Assembly (NCBI GenBank): GCA_002377985.1 | Contig: DFQW01000047.1 | Location: forward strand, 1-9,233 | DNA from: Halieaceae bacterium UBA3479 | GTDB taxonomy: Bacteria > Pseudomonadota > Gammaproteobacteria > Pseudomonadales > Halieaceae | Length of the DNA stretch: 9,233 bases | Direction of reading: 5' to 3' | In this document: positions 1-7,648 of the stretch, one piece after another | Layout of the letters: every line of letters starts with the position of its first letter | Numbering within the stretch: position 1 is the stretch's first letter | Program-made: the position numbers and the translations under genes | Notes under the pieces: generated by a model | The model's input: only the letters and a program-made list of their open reading frames with translations | Databases searched by the model: none | Told to the model about the DNA's origin: nothing

Positions 1-604
1 GCTGATCGATCGGCTAGGGCGGAAGCCCCTGCTCATTGCTGGCCTCACCGGCATCATTGTCAGTATGTCTCTGGTCAGCTACGGCTTCGGGCAGGCAACC
101 TATACGTTAACCGCTGACTCCATAGCCTCCATAGAGCTCGATACCCAAACCAAAGCGCCATTGGGCGCGCTTGTGGGTACACGTTTTGAGAGCGACGTCG
201 CCTTCAAGACCGCCATCGGTGATGCACTAGGCGAGCAAGTAGCAAGAGACAACCAATCCACCATTATTGCGTCCGCGATTTCGATGAACGCCTTGTTAGT
301 GCTCGTTGGGATCCTTGGATTCGTGGCTTCCTTTGCCGTATCGCTGGGTCCCGTTATGTGGGTTCTGTTTTCTGAGGTCTTTCCCAACCGGATACGAGGA
401 ATCGCAATTGGGGTCGCAACGGTATTCAACAGTAGTGCCAGCTTTCTGGTGCAGTTTCTATTCCCCTGGCAAATCAATACGCTTGGCACCGCAACGACGT
501 TTGCCTTATTTGCATTGGTGGGTGCGGTAGGAATGATAGTCATCTGGCGACTGCCGGAAACCAAAGGCGAAAGTCTTGAGCGCCTGGAGCAAAAGCTAGC
601 GTGA
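1..604 (+). CDS. Sugar-porter MFS transporter, C-terminal half (5' end outside window)
   Basis: Inner-membrane sugar:proton symporter of the MFS sugar porter family (XylE/GLUT type), probably importing xylose or a short xyloside. The frame is open from base 2, so the start codon lies upstream; about 200 residues are visible. They begin with the cytoplasmic loop 8-9 signature DRLGRK, followed by TM9. TM10 carries the GPVMWVLFSEVFPNRIRG motif, and the protein ends with the PETKG motif just after TM12. Between TM9 and TM10, where XylE has only a short connection, there is a hydrophilic insert of roughly 55-60 residues (about residues 30-90 of the visible part), predicted to face the periplasm. 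Substrate is inferred from the operon: the stop codon overlaps the start of the beta-xylosidase gene by 4 nt (GTGA). Family assignment is firm; xylose versus xylobiose specificity cannot be read from sequence. Confidence 0.93.
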   Translation, partial: LIDRLGRKPLLIAGLTGIIVSMSLVSYGFGQATYTLTADSIASIELDTQTKAPLGALVGTRFESDVAFKTAIGDALGEQVARDNQSTIIASAISMNALLVLVGILGFVASFAVSLGPVMWVLFSEVFPNRIRGIAIGVATVFNSSASFLVQFLFPWQINTLGTATTFALFALVGAVGMIVIWRLPETKGESLERLEQKLA

Positions 605-2214
605 ACTGGGAGGGTCTCGAACAGGCCGTTGATAATCCTGTGCTCAGAGGCTTCAACCCCGATCCCTCGCTGCTTGAGGTTGACGGCACCTACTACATTG
701 CGACGTCAACATTTGAGTGGTTCCCGGGGGTGCAGATTTTCCGGTCACAAAACCTCATTGACTGGGAATTGCTTGCCCGCCCACTCGACGAGAAGCGCTT
801 ACTCGATCTGACAGGAGTCCCAGATTCCTGCGGCGTTTGGGCACCCTGTCTCAGCCACAGCCAAGGTACTTTTTATCTCGCCTATACCATCGTCAGGCGA
901 TTCGACGGGCACTTTAAGGACACCCATAACTTCGTTACGACCGCCAAAGATCTTTGCGGACCTTGGAGTGACCCCATTTTCGTAAACGCATCAGGTTTTG
1001 ATCCATCTATTTTTCACGATCGAGCGGGACAGATGTGGTGGCTCAATATGGTATGGGATCACCGCCCTGACCGTACGCCCTTCAAAGGCATCGCCCTACA
1101 AAGACTCAACAGCGAACTTCAACTTGAGGGTGATACTAAGATCATCGCTACCGGCAGCGACGTGGGTCTGATCGAGGGCCCCCACCTTTATCAGTTCGGT
1201 AGCTATTACTACCTCGTGGTCGCAGAGGGTGGTACCGGTTACGGGCACTGCATTAGCATCGCGCGAAGCGACTTTATCGAAGGCCCTTATGAGTTCGATC
1301 CCTTGGGGCCAGTCATTACTGCCAAAGATGATCCCTCGTGGCCCCTGCAGCGGAGTGGCCACGGCTCACTAGTGCATGTTGGAGGTAACAACTATGTGAT
1401 TTCTTTTTTGTGTAGCCGAAGAATCAACGACCGGCAGCACAGCCCCATGGGCCGCGAGTCTGGGCTCGCCCACGTTGTGATGACGGCTGATGGGTGGATT
1501 CGGCAAGTCAATGGGGCTGTACTGCCGCCGCTCTCGTTCCCTGCCGACCTCGCTCACAAAAAGTGCGCTCCCCGAAGGAGGTTTATAGATCAGTTCGAAA
1601 CATCAACGCTTTTGCCTGACTACCAGTGGCTTCGCGGCGATGACCTTGATCAATGGTGTTCCCTCTCTGCTCGTCCAGGTCACCTTCGGCTGACAGGTCG
1701 AGAATCACCGGGCAGTCTTTTTGAGCAGTCGCTCCTCGCGACCCGAATGACCGATGGGTGTTGTTCGATAGAGACTTGCGTTGAGTTCGAGCCGACCCAC
1801 TTTCAGGCGATGGCAGGGCTCATGATTTACTACAACTCGCGAAAATTTCACTATTTATTCATCTCGCACGAACCCGGGCTTGGGAAAGTGCTCAACATTA
1901 TGAGTTGTCTTGCCGATCCCAGCCTTTGCAATCACTATCCACTGTCAGAGGAAAAAATTCTGCTGGGCGAGGGGGTGACTTTCTTGCGTTTCGATATCAC
2001 GGCGGCTCAAGCGCGTGCAGGTTACAAGGAAACAGACGATGAGGACTGGCAGCAAATCCCGGTTGATCTGGATATGACCTACCTCACCGATCAAGCCGGC
2101 ATGGTATCGGGAGAACAGTTCACAGGCACCTTTTTAGGCATAGCGGCTCATGACGTCTCAGGACATGGGGAGATTGCCGACTTTAGATATTTTGCTTACG
2201 AGGAAGCGCCCTGA
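601..2214 (+). CDS. xynB: GH43 beta-xylosidase (cytoplasmic)
   Basis: Glycoside hydrolase family 43 enzyme that releases xylose from the non-reducing end of xylo-oligosaccharides. The N-terminal five-bladed propeller domain spans about residues 12-320. It carries the expected inverting triad: catalytic base D21 in GFNPDPS, pKa-tuning D134 in GFDPS and general acid E192 in LIEGPH. RSGHGS follows near 251-256, with the His that sits at the active-site metal or water in this family. Residues from about 328 to 534 match the beta-sandwich (concanavalin-like) C-terminal domain of GH43 xylosidases. At 537 aa the length is normal for this two-domain type. There is no signal peptide, so it acts in the cytoplasm on imported oligosaccharides. 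The GTG start at 601 overlaps the upstream stop; GGAG at 586-589 is a plausible, somewhat distant ribosome binding site. Some GH43 relatives also act on arabinosides, so substrate preference is partly inferred. Confidence 0.93.
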   Translation: MNWEGLEQAVDNPVLRGFNPDPSLLEVDGTYYIATSTFEWFPGVQIFRSQNLIDWELLARPLDEKRLLDLTGVPDSCGVWAPCLSHSQGTFYLAYTIVRRFDGHFKDTHNFVTTAKDLCGPWSDPIFVNASGFDPSIFHDRAGQMWWLNMVWDHRPDRTPFKGIALQRLNSELQLEGDTKIIATGSDVGLIEGPHLYQFGSYYYLVVAEGGTGYGHCISIARSDFIEGPYEFDPLGPVITAKDDPSWPLQRSGHGSLVHVGGNNYVISFLCSRRINDRQHSPMGRESGLAHVVMTADGWIRQVNGAVLPPLSFPADLAHKKCAPRRRFIDQFETSTLLPDYQWLRGDDLDQWCSLSARPGHLRLTGRESPGSLFEQSLLATRMTDGCCSIETCVEFEPTHFQAMAGLMIYYNSRKFHYLFISHEPGLGKVLNIMSCLADPSLCNHYPLSEEKILLGEGVTFLRFDITAAQARAGYKETDDEDWQQIPVDLDMTYLTDQAGMVSGEQFTGTFLGIAAHDVSGHGEIADFRYFAYEEAP

Positions 2215-3707
2215 TGTCACTGGTTCTTGGTATCGATGTTGGTACTCAGTCGGTCAAGGCTGTGATCTATGATGCCGACCAGCGATTAATCACGGCATCA
2301 GCGGCCAGGGAACTATCACTCAGTCAACGCAGTGACGGTTCGGCCGAGCAACACCCCGATCAATGGGTCGATGCACTGGCAGACGTCACCAAGCAGCTCC
2401 GCGATAACCACCACCTTAAATCCATCGAGGCGGTAGCGGTCTCGGCCCAGCAACACGGCTTTGTGGCCATCGACAAACATAATCACGTCTTGGCACCCGC
2501 CAAGCTATGGTGCGATACGTCCACAGTCAGCCAGGCTGAAGAGATTATGGCACGAATGGGTGGTGCTGATCGTTGCATTGATATCGCCGGCAATCCCATT
2601 CTGGTGGGTTACACCGCCTCGAAAATACTGCATCTAAAGCAAACGCAGCCAGACCGCTATAGCTTAATCGACTCGATCTTACTGCCGCATGACTACATCA
2701 ATCTTGTCCTGTGTGGTGAGCGCTCAATGGAGTGTGGCGATGCCTCGGGCACAGGATTGCTCGATATTAAAACACGTCGCTGGTCTCAACCGATGCTTGA
2801 TGCGCTGGACCCAGACAGAGACATTGCCGCATTACTCCCGGCACCACGACAAGGATTAGGCCAGATTGGCGCAGTGACTCGTGATGCCGCTGCACGATTT
2901 GGCTTACCTGAGGGAATCCCCGTGGCAACCGGTGGTGGCGACAATATGATGGCCGCCATTGGAACGGGTGCCACTAGTCAGGGCCGCCTTACGATGAGTC
3001 TGGGCACCTCAGGCACGGTCTTCGCCTACAGCGATGCACCCGTGATCGACTCCAAAGGAGAGATCGCGGCATTTTGCTCATCCACCGGTGGCTGGATGCC
3101 GCTGATGTGCACAATGAACTGCACCGTGACCACCGAGTTACTGCGCGGCCTCTTCAGCACAGATATCGATCACATGGAGTCGGTCATTGCCTCTGCACCA
3201 GCAGGAGCCAATGGGGTGACAGTGATCCCTTTCTTTGGCGGTGAACGCACTCCCAACCTGCCGGATGGACACGGTTCTATTATGGGCTTAACCAATGCGA
3301 ACTTCAGTCAGAGCAATCTGCTGAGGGCTGGTGCTGAAGGCGCCAGTTTCGCACTGCGATACGGTGTGGACAGATTGAAGGAGCTTGGCATCAAGGCCTC
3401 TGAAATCACGCTGACGGGGGGCGGAAGCGGCAGTGCGTCATGGCGGCAAATGATTGCCGATATCTGCGATGTCCCAACGCGTGTTTGCACTCATGTCGAG
3501 GGCGCCGCCTTTGGCGCGGCATTGCAAGCGCTACAGCTATTAGATCCGGGCTCCTCAATTGAGGATATCGCGCATGGCCACATTAGGTTTGACGGTACAA
3601 AGGGCGCTCATCCCAATATGGATAACGTGGCGCGCTATCAAGATTATTATCAACGCTACCAGGACTATGTGAGCGCCCTGCGCCCACTCTATAAGCCACA
3701 AGAATAA
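2214..3707 (+). CDS. xylB: Xylulokinase (FGGY family)
   Basis: Phosphorylates D-xylulose with ATP to xylulose 5-phosphate, the entry point to the pentose phosphate pathway; cytoplasmic. The N-terminal FGGY domain opens with GIDVGTQSVKAV, holding phosphate-loop D8. SAQQHGF, LWCDTS and LPHDYIN are recognisable xylulokinase motifs. The catalytic base is D243 in TGGGDNM, the equivalent of D233 of E. coli XylB. The C-terminal ATPase domain shows MSLGTSGT (261-268) and a GGGSGSASWRQM adenosine motif. At 497 aa it has full family length (484-500). The ATG shares its first base with the last base of the upstream TGA stop (TGATG), and GAGGA at 2200-2204 gives a 9-nt spacing, which indicates coupled translation with the xylosidase. 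Its position between beta-xylosidase and xylose isomerase supports xylulose over other FGGY substrates. Confidence 0.95.
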   Translation: MSLVLGIDVGTQSVKAVIYDADQRLITASAARELSLSQRSDGSAEQHPDQWVDALADVTKQLRDNHHLKSIEAVAVSAQQHGFVAIDKHNHVLAPAKLWCDTSTVSQAEEIMARMGGADRCIDIAGNPILVGYTASKILHLKQTQPDRYSLIDSILLPHDYINLVLCGERSMECGDASGTGLLDIKTRRWSQPMLDALDPDRDIAALLPAPRQGLGQIGAVTRDAAARFGLPEGIPVATGGGDNMMAAIGTGATSQGRLTMSLGTSGTVFAYSDAPVIDSKGEIAAFCSSTGGWMPLMCTMNCTVTTELLRGLFSTDIDHMESVIASAPAGANGVTVIPFFGGERTPNLPDGHGSIMGLTNANFSQSNLLRAGAEGASFALRYGVDRLKELGIKASEITLTGGGSGSASWRQMIADICDVPTRVCTHVEGAAFGAALQALQLLDPGSSIEDIAHGHIRFDGTKGAHPNMDNVARYQDYYQRYQDYVSALRPLYKPQE

Positions 3708-3711
3708 GGAG
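3706..3711 (+). promoter_or_regulatory. Shine-Dalgarno of xylose isomerase gene
   Basis: AAGGAG overlaps the TAA stop of the xylulokinase gene and sits 5 nt before the ATG at 3717. It is the strongest ribosome binding site in the operon and settles the isomerase start. Confidence 0.85.
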
Positions 3712-3716
3712 CGGTC

Positions 3717-5066
3717 ATGACGCGTCAGCTTTTCATCGGGGACCGGGAGTACTTCTCAGGTATCGGCCGAATCCAATACGAGGGTTTTCAATCGAAGAAC
3801 CCTCTGGCCTTCAAGGCTTACGATGCCTCACGCGTTATTGCAGGCAAAACAATGGAGAAACACCTGCGCTTTGCCGTGTGTTACTGGCATACGTTTACCG
3901 GTGTGGGTCTCGATCCCTTTGGTGTAGGGACTCGCGATTTCCCCTGGGCCGACTCCGGTGACGATCAACAAATTGCGAATGACAAGCTCGACGCCGCCTT
4001 TGAATTCTTTACCAAGCTCGATGTACCGTACTGGACATTCCACGATGTCGATATTGCGGCGCCAAGTGATGACCTAGCTGAATTTGAAGCCAACCTCGTA
4101 CGAATCGTAGAGCGAGCAGCGGAACGACAACGGCTGACAGGCATGAAGTGTCTCTGGGGTACAGCCAATCTCTTTGGTCATCCCCGGTATATGAATGGTG
4201 CTTCCACGAATCCCGACTTTGCGGTAGTGGCGCGAGCGGGAGCGCAGGTCAAATCAGCAATCGACGCAACCGTTGCACTCGGTGGCGAAAATTATGTGTT
4301 TTGGGGCGGCAGAGAGGGGTATGCCAGCCTTCTGAACACCCGGACGGACAAGGAACTTGAGCACATGGCCATGTTCCTGACCAAAGCGCGTGACTACGGC
4401 CGTGGCATTGGGTTTGAGGGTACTTTCTTGATCGAGCCAAAACCCATGGAACCTATGAAGCACCAGTACGATTTTGACTCACAAACGGTGATTGGCTTCC
4501 TCGAGCGTCACGGCCTTGCAGGAGACTTCAAACTCAACATAGAAGCAAACCACGCGACGCTTGCAGGACATACGTTTGCGCATGATCTACGAATGGCTCG
4601 CGACAGTAATCTGCTGGGTTCCATCGATGCAAACCGGGGCGACGCCCAAAATGGCTGGGATACTGACCAGTTCCCACTCGACCTCTATGACTGTGTGCAT
4701 GCCATGATGGAGGTGCTTCAGGCTGGGGGCTTCCTGTCAGGTGGGCTTAATTTCGACGCTAAGCTCCGCCGAGAATCTACCGACCTCGAAGATATGTTCA
4801 TTGCGCATATTGGTGGCATGGATGCGTTTGCACGTGGCTTGCTCGTTGCTGACTCTATACTCTCGGATAGCCGTTTCACCGATCTAGTATCTGAACGCTA
4901 CTCGAGCTGGGAGTCAGGTGAAGGTGCTAAGTTTGAATCGGGGAGTCTTGGACTTGAGGCGCTGAGAGAGATAGCCCTGCAAGAAGGTGAACCGGCGAAA
5001 CGCAGTGGAAAACAAGAGCTGATGGAAAATATTGTCAACGACCACATCGCCTCTGCACTGCGGTAA
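3717..5066 (+). CDS. xylA: Xylose isomerase, class II
   Basis: Converts D-xylose to D-xylulose in the cytoplasm with two divalent metal ions, ahead of the kinase encoded just upstream. It is a TIM-barrel protein of 449 aa, the usual length of class II enzymes, which also carry the N-terminal YEG...NPLAF segment seen at residues 21-32. Active-site features are intact: H109 and D112 in FHDVD, W196 in the FWGGREGY loop, E240 and K242 in IEPKP, E276 and H279 in [13 protein letters not shown]304 in SIDANRGD, D315 and D317 in GWDTDQFP and D347 in NFDAK. These provide the metal ligands and the catalytic lysine expected in the family. Its ATG is 9 nt after the kinase stop behind a good Shine-Dalgarno, making it the last gene of the operon seen here. 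No hairpin with a T-run is visible in the 48 bp before the convergent transporter remnant. Confidence 0.97.
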   Translation: MTRQLFIGDREYFSGIGRIQYEGFQSKNPLAFKAYDASRVIAGKTMEKHLRFAVCYWHTFTGVGLDPFGVGTRDFPWADSGDDQQIANDKLDAAFEFFTKLDVPYWTFHDVDIAAPSDDLAEFEANLVRIVERAAERQRLTGMKCLWGTANLFGHPRYMNGASTNPDFAVVARAGAQVKSAIDATVALGGENYVFWGGREGYASLLNTRTDKELEHMAMFLTKARDYGRGIGFEGTFLIEPKPMEPMKHQYDFDSQTVIGFLERHGLAGDFKLNIEANHATLAGHTFAHDLRMARDSNLLGSIDANRGDAQNGWDTDQFPLDLYDCVHAMMEVLQAGGFLSGGLNFDAKLRRESTDLEDMFIAHIGGMDAFARGLLVADSILSDSRFTDLVSERYSSWESGEGAKFESGSLGLEALREIALQEGEPAKRSGKQELMENIVNDHIASALR

Positions 5067-5114
5067 CTATCGCTTAGTCGAGCAACTCCGAGACCTCGCT
5101 GTTAATGGCGACGG

Positions 5115-5501
5115 CTAATCTCGATTGGCCAGTTGCTCCAAATTTGCCTCGTGCTTCTGCCGGTCCACCGAGTACAGTGACAGGCTCGCAATCATAATCA
5201 TCCATAAGCTAAAGATGACGGGCACATAAAGCCAACCGAAGCTGTTGAGCACGGACTCGGGCACCTGATCGGGCATCGCGCCCGCGGGAAACTGACTGAC
5301 CGTCAGTAGTACGCCAGCCACCGCTGCACCGATGCCTTGCGTGACTTTGCGAATAAAGGTAACCGAGGCAAAGAAAACGCCCTCATTGCGCCGCTTCGTT
5401 TTGATTTCCGCCTCCTCAACCAGATCGGCAATCATGGATGAAGATAAGATCTGATAGGTAATGATGAGCGCCACATCAATGACCGTAATGCTCAGATCAG
5501 G
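5115..5501 (-). pseudogene. 3' fragment of a GPH-family sugar:cation symporter
   Basis: Remnant of a glycoside-pentoside-hexuronide:cation symporter (MelB/XynB/XylP type). About 128 residues can be read from an in-frame stop at 5502-5504 to the TAG at 5115-5117. The key signature is SSSMIADLVEEAEIKTKRR followed by NEGVFFA and FIRK, which in intact proteins lies in the last third, at the loop after TM10. The fragment keeps roughly the last three membrane helices and a short charged tail. Intact members have about 450 aa, so some 320 N-terminal residues are missing. A GTG at 5474 could start a 119-aa product, but it would not make a transporter. It lies convergent to the xylose isomerase gene. 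A pentoside transporter would fit a xylose locus, but nothing in the fragment fixes the substrate. Confidence 0.75.
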
Positions 5502-5523
5502 TCATTGAACTGGCATTGCTGCC

Positions 5524-5544
5524 CTGACTGAGCGGGTCAGTCGG
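5524..5544. repeat. Short inverted repeat at the end of the thioesterase remnant
   Basis: GACTGA (5526-5531) and TCAGTC (5537-5542) form a perfect 6-bp stem around a 5-nt loop, extendable to about 8 bp with one G-U pair. It overlaps the stop codon of the thioesterase fragment. There is no T-run on either side, so a terminator role is doubtful. It lies close to the junction between the two - strand gene fragments. Confidence 0.35.
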
Positions 5545-5752
5545 CCTTTGGCATTCGCACCTTGTAGGTCTGACGAGCCATCGCAACTAGATCGCCCTCG
5601 ATATCCCAAATTTCTGTATCGGTCTCGGCCACACCGCGGGTCACCTGGCGCGTGCTATGTCGCGCAAGCAGCGGGCCCGCCGCGGGCTTGCGCCGCACCT
5701 GCACGGTGAGCTCCACCGTGGGCACCCAGCCGTAGGCGCCATAATATGCACC
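5537..5752 (-). pseudogene. 3' fragment of an acyl-CoA thioesterase-like (hotdog) gene
   Basis: C-terminal remnant of about 71 residues resembling the second half of TesB-like/4HBT_3 hotdog thioesterases. The frame reads GWVPTVELTVQVRRKPAAG, then TEIWDIEGDLVAMARQ, then a short tail ending at the TGA at 5537-5539. This matches the last beta-strands of the family, where intact proteins have about 260-280 residues; roughly 200 N-terminal residues are absent. In the same frame the next codon upstream is a TAG at 5753-5755, exactly where the desaturase-like reading frame on the other strand becomes recognisable. A GTG at 5723-5725 could start a 62-aa peptide, but it lacks any complete domain. I infer a non-functional leftover. 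The family call rests on motif memory only, so moderate confidence. Confidence 0.6.
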
Positions 5753-6325
5753 CTACTGATTTATGACTTTGTGTTTTACGCGATCCACTACACCGAGCAC
5801 AAAGTGCCGGCACTCTGGGCTATTCACAAAGTGCATCACTCCGCCGAAGTGCTCACCCCGCTCACCCGTTACCGGGAACACTTCTTGGAGGGGCCGCTGT
5901 ATGCCGCAGGCTCGGCATTCTCATACGGGCTCGCGGGGGGCGTATTTGGCTGGCTGTTCAATGACGGTATTACGCAGGCGACCCTGTTCAATATCGGGTT
6001 CTTTTCCCTGCTGTTCGGGTTCAACGGGTCCTTTCGTCATTACCACGTCGCGTTCCACTACCCCCGTTGGCTGTCCAAATGGCTTCATAGCCCGGTAATG
6101 CATCACACCCACCACAGCTATTTGCCCCAACACTGGGACACCAATCTGGCAGCCGTAACCAGCCTCTGGGATCGCCTTTTTGGCACCCTCTACATTCCCG
6201 AGAAGGATGAATTTACGCCCTGGGGCCTTGGTCCTGAAACTCAACATCGCTATCGGTCATGGTGGCAGAACACCACTGGCCCCTTCCGCGACTGGGCCGG
6301 GATGCTCAAGCGTGGGTACCCCTAG
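5753..6325 (+). pseudogene. Truncated fatty acid hydroxylase / sterol desaturase family gene
   Basis: C-terminal part (about 190 residues) of a di-iron membrane hydroxylase of the sterol desaturase superfamily. The histidine clusters are preserved: HYTEH (HX3H), HKVHH (HX2HH) a few residues later, a central RHYHVAFH stretch, and HHTHH near the end, followed by the usual DRLFGTLY segment and a C-terminal tail. Recognisable similarity starts at LLIYDFVFYAIH (5753). Intact bacterial members have about 270-400 aa with two or more N-terminal membrane helices, which are missing here. The open frame continues upstream to an ATG at 5657, but those 32 codons are antisense to the thioesterase fragment and look unlike the family. 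That chimeric 222-aa ORF could be translated, but I see no good ribosome binding site. The metal ligands survive, so residual function cannot be excluded; loss of the 5' end makes a pseudogene more likely. Confidence 0.72.
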
Positions 6326-6477
6326 ATCAACCCATCTGTCTACACATCACCTAAAATTGCTAGTTATGTACAGTTCTCTTCTCGAGCATGCACACCATTT
6401 CTTCGGTGGACTGGCGTTTCTTTAGGTTGGTTCACACACCCTTTCATGGGCGGTATCACTTAGATTTGAACCAGCAA

Positions 6478-6501
6478 TTGGCGGAGGTTGTTTTCCGCCA
6501 A
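6478..6501 (-). terminator. Possible terminator hairpin downstream of the PAS-LuxR gene
   Basis: TTGGCGGA (6478-6485) and TCCGCCAA (6494-6501) form a perfect 8-bp stem with an 8-nt loop. It starts 16 nt beyond the stop codon of the regulator and lies between it and the convergent desaturase remnant. Only a weak T-rich stretch (TTGCTGGTT) follows on the - strand and none on the + strand, so intrinsic termination would be inefficient. The 191-bp gap 6326-6516 shows nothing else. Confidence 0.45.
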
Positions 6502-6516
6502 CAAACAATCAAAGGT

Positions 6517-7485
6517 TTAGCTAGTTGGCTTCACTCTGCTTTTGATTTGGTCAGCCCTCTCCGCTTGTCGATCTATCCTAAGTTTTCTGCTCGCAGACAT
6601 CAGGTGGCCAGCGTTGTCGCGGTGAGTTTGTATATCCGCTGCCGGTCGGGGTGCACCCATTTCTCGAATTAGCTCCTTTAACGTGAATTGGTATGCACCT
6701 AGGGGTGGAAGCGTCTCGTGCGGAATAGTTTCAAGTCGAATGGCATCCCAAATCGGGCGATCTGCAAGCATCGGTAGAATGTTGTCCTCAGTGGGAAAAT
6801 CTCTGATGCGAGGCCTAGCCAGTCGTCTTAATAGACCCATCTTCCCGCCCTTAATATTGGTTTTTACGCACATCCTTTCGATTCTCCGCGCCAGTTGTCG
6901 CGTCGATATGCCCAGCATATCTGCGGCCTCCTCATCTGAATCACATTCAACAAACGCAACAATAAGCTCTAATTCCTCCTGGCTGTGTGTGTATCCTCTT
7001 ACATTGGTAACGTTGTTGTGCCGGTCCATCTTGGTGTAACCGGTCCAATCCTGATGCACCCTGTCAGAGGTGTAGCAACAGATCGCAGTGTTATTTTCCA
7101 GCCTCCAGGCTGACATTATGACCTCGTACAGCATCCCCGATGGCGCCACGAGATAGCAGATCGCTTGGTACACTCTTGTCTCTTTCGCTCGCTCTACGAG
7201 ATCGATGATGATTTGCTTTCCCTTTTTGGCGCATGAGGGATATAGGGAATCATCGATCTCATCAAATGCATCTATGATATTCATGCCGATGGGCCCGTCA
7301 GGTGCCTGGGCGGAAGCGTCGCTGAAGCCCATATGTGTTGCGGCAAGATGGTTAATTCGCAAGACAGTGTAGTCATCATCGATAAACATAACCGCGGCAA
7401 GGGCGTCAGCCATTAATTCCGCCGGCGGACATTCTCCCACCTCCTGGACGTAAGCGATGACAGGAAAGGCGCTATAATCGACCAT
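6517..7485 (-). CDS. PAS domain / LuxR-type HTH transcriptional regulator
   Basis: Likely cytoplasmic one-component sensor-regulator of 322 aa. Residues about 25-140 resemble a PAS fold, beginning MADALAAVMFIDDDYTVLRIN and followed by a GMNIIDAF stretch and a later WRLENNTAICCYTSD strand pair. Residues about 167-227 fit a LuxR/GerE DNA-binding helix-turn-helix: SQEELELIVAF, then EEAADMLGISTRQLARRIERM with a divergent recognition helix, then LLRRLARP. A further 95 residues follow the HTH, which is unusual because GerE domains normally end the protein. The ATG at 7485 is chosen because GGGGGTGG lies 5 nt upstream and a good sigma70-like promoter sits between it and the upstream in-frame TTG (7563) and ATG (7542). 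The ligand or cofactor cannot be inferred. The gene is divergent from the collagen-like gene, its most obvious candidate target, but no operator was identified. Confidence 0.72.
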   Translation of the reverse strand: MVDYSAFPVIAYVQEVGECPPAELMADALAAVMFIDDDYTVLRINHLAATHMGFSDASAQAPDGPIGMNIIDAFDEIDDSLYPSCAKKGKQIIIDLVERAKETRVYQAICYLVAPSGMLYEVIMSAWRLENNTAICCYTSDRVHQDWTGYTKMDRHNNVTNVRGYTHSQEELELIVAFVECDSDEEAADMLGISTRQLARRIERMCVKTNIKGGKMGLLRRLARPRIRDFPTEDNILPMLADRPIWDAIRLETIPHETLPPLGAYQFTLKELIREMGAPRPAADIQTHRDNAGHLMSASRKLRIDRQAERADQIKSRVKPTS

Positions 7486-7490
7486 ATAAA

Positions 7491-7498
7491 CCACCCCC
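7491..7498 (-). promoter_or_regulatory. Shine-Dalgarno-like site of the PAS-LuxR gene
   Basis: GGGGGTGG on the - strand lies 5 nt before the ATG at 7485. The two upstream in-frame starts (7563 and 7542) have no purine-rich site, so this decides the start. Confidence 0.55.
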
Positions 7499-7518
7499 AA
7501 TAAACCCCAATTTATAAA

Positions 7519-7547
7519 AATATAACGTCCAAAATTAGACATGTAAA
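7519..7547 (-). promoter_or_regulatory. Sigma70-like promoter of the PAS-LuxR gene
   Basis: On the - strand TTTACA (7542-7547, 5 of 6 consensus) and TATATT (7519-7524, 5 of 6) are separated by exactly 17 nt. Transcription would start near 7512, giving a leader of about 26 nt before the ATG at 7485 with the Shine-Dalgarno inside it. The surrounding DNA is AT-rich, which raises the chance of a random match. Confidence 0.6.
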
Positions 7548-7583
7548 CAGGGAAATTAGCCAATTAACGGTAGATCGACCCTC

Positions 7584-7611
7584 TTTACTCCCCCATTTTA
7601 GGTCTTATCAT
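7584..7611 (+). promoter_or_regulatory. Candidate promoter toward the collagen-like gene
   Basis: TTTACT (7584-7589, 4 of 6) and TATCAT (7606-7611, 5 of 6) with a 16-nt spacer on the + strand. If used, transcription starts near 7618 and the collagen-like gene would have a leader of about 430 nt. The match is moderate and other weak matches exist. Confidence 0.3.
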
Positions 7612-7648
7612 CCGCAATCACACTTGTGAGTTAAATGCTATTTCAACG

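Noticed and set aside
1096..1557. - strand open frames inside the GH43 gene
   Set aside because: They are shadows of a well-supported coding region and contain no recognisable domain.
5067..5114. Terminator after the xylose isomerase gene
   Set aside because: Only short CGAG/CTCG pairings are present and no T-run follows, so I do not call one.
6388..6672. + strand open frame overlapping the 3' end of the regulator
   Set aside because: No recognisable motif or ribosome binding site, and half of it is antisense to the PAS-LuxR gene.
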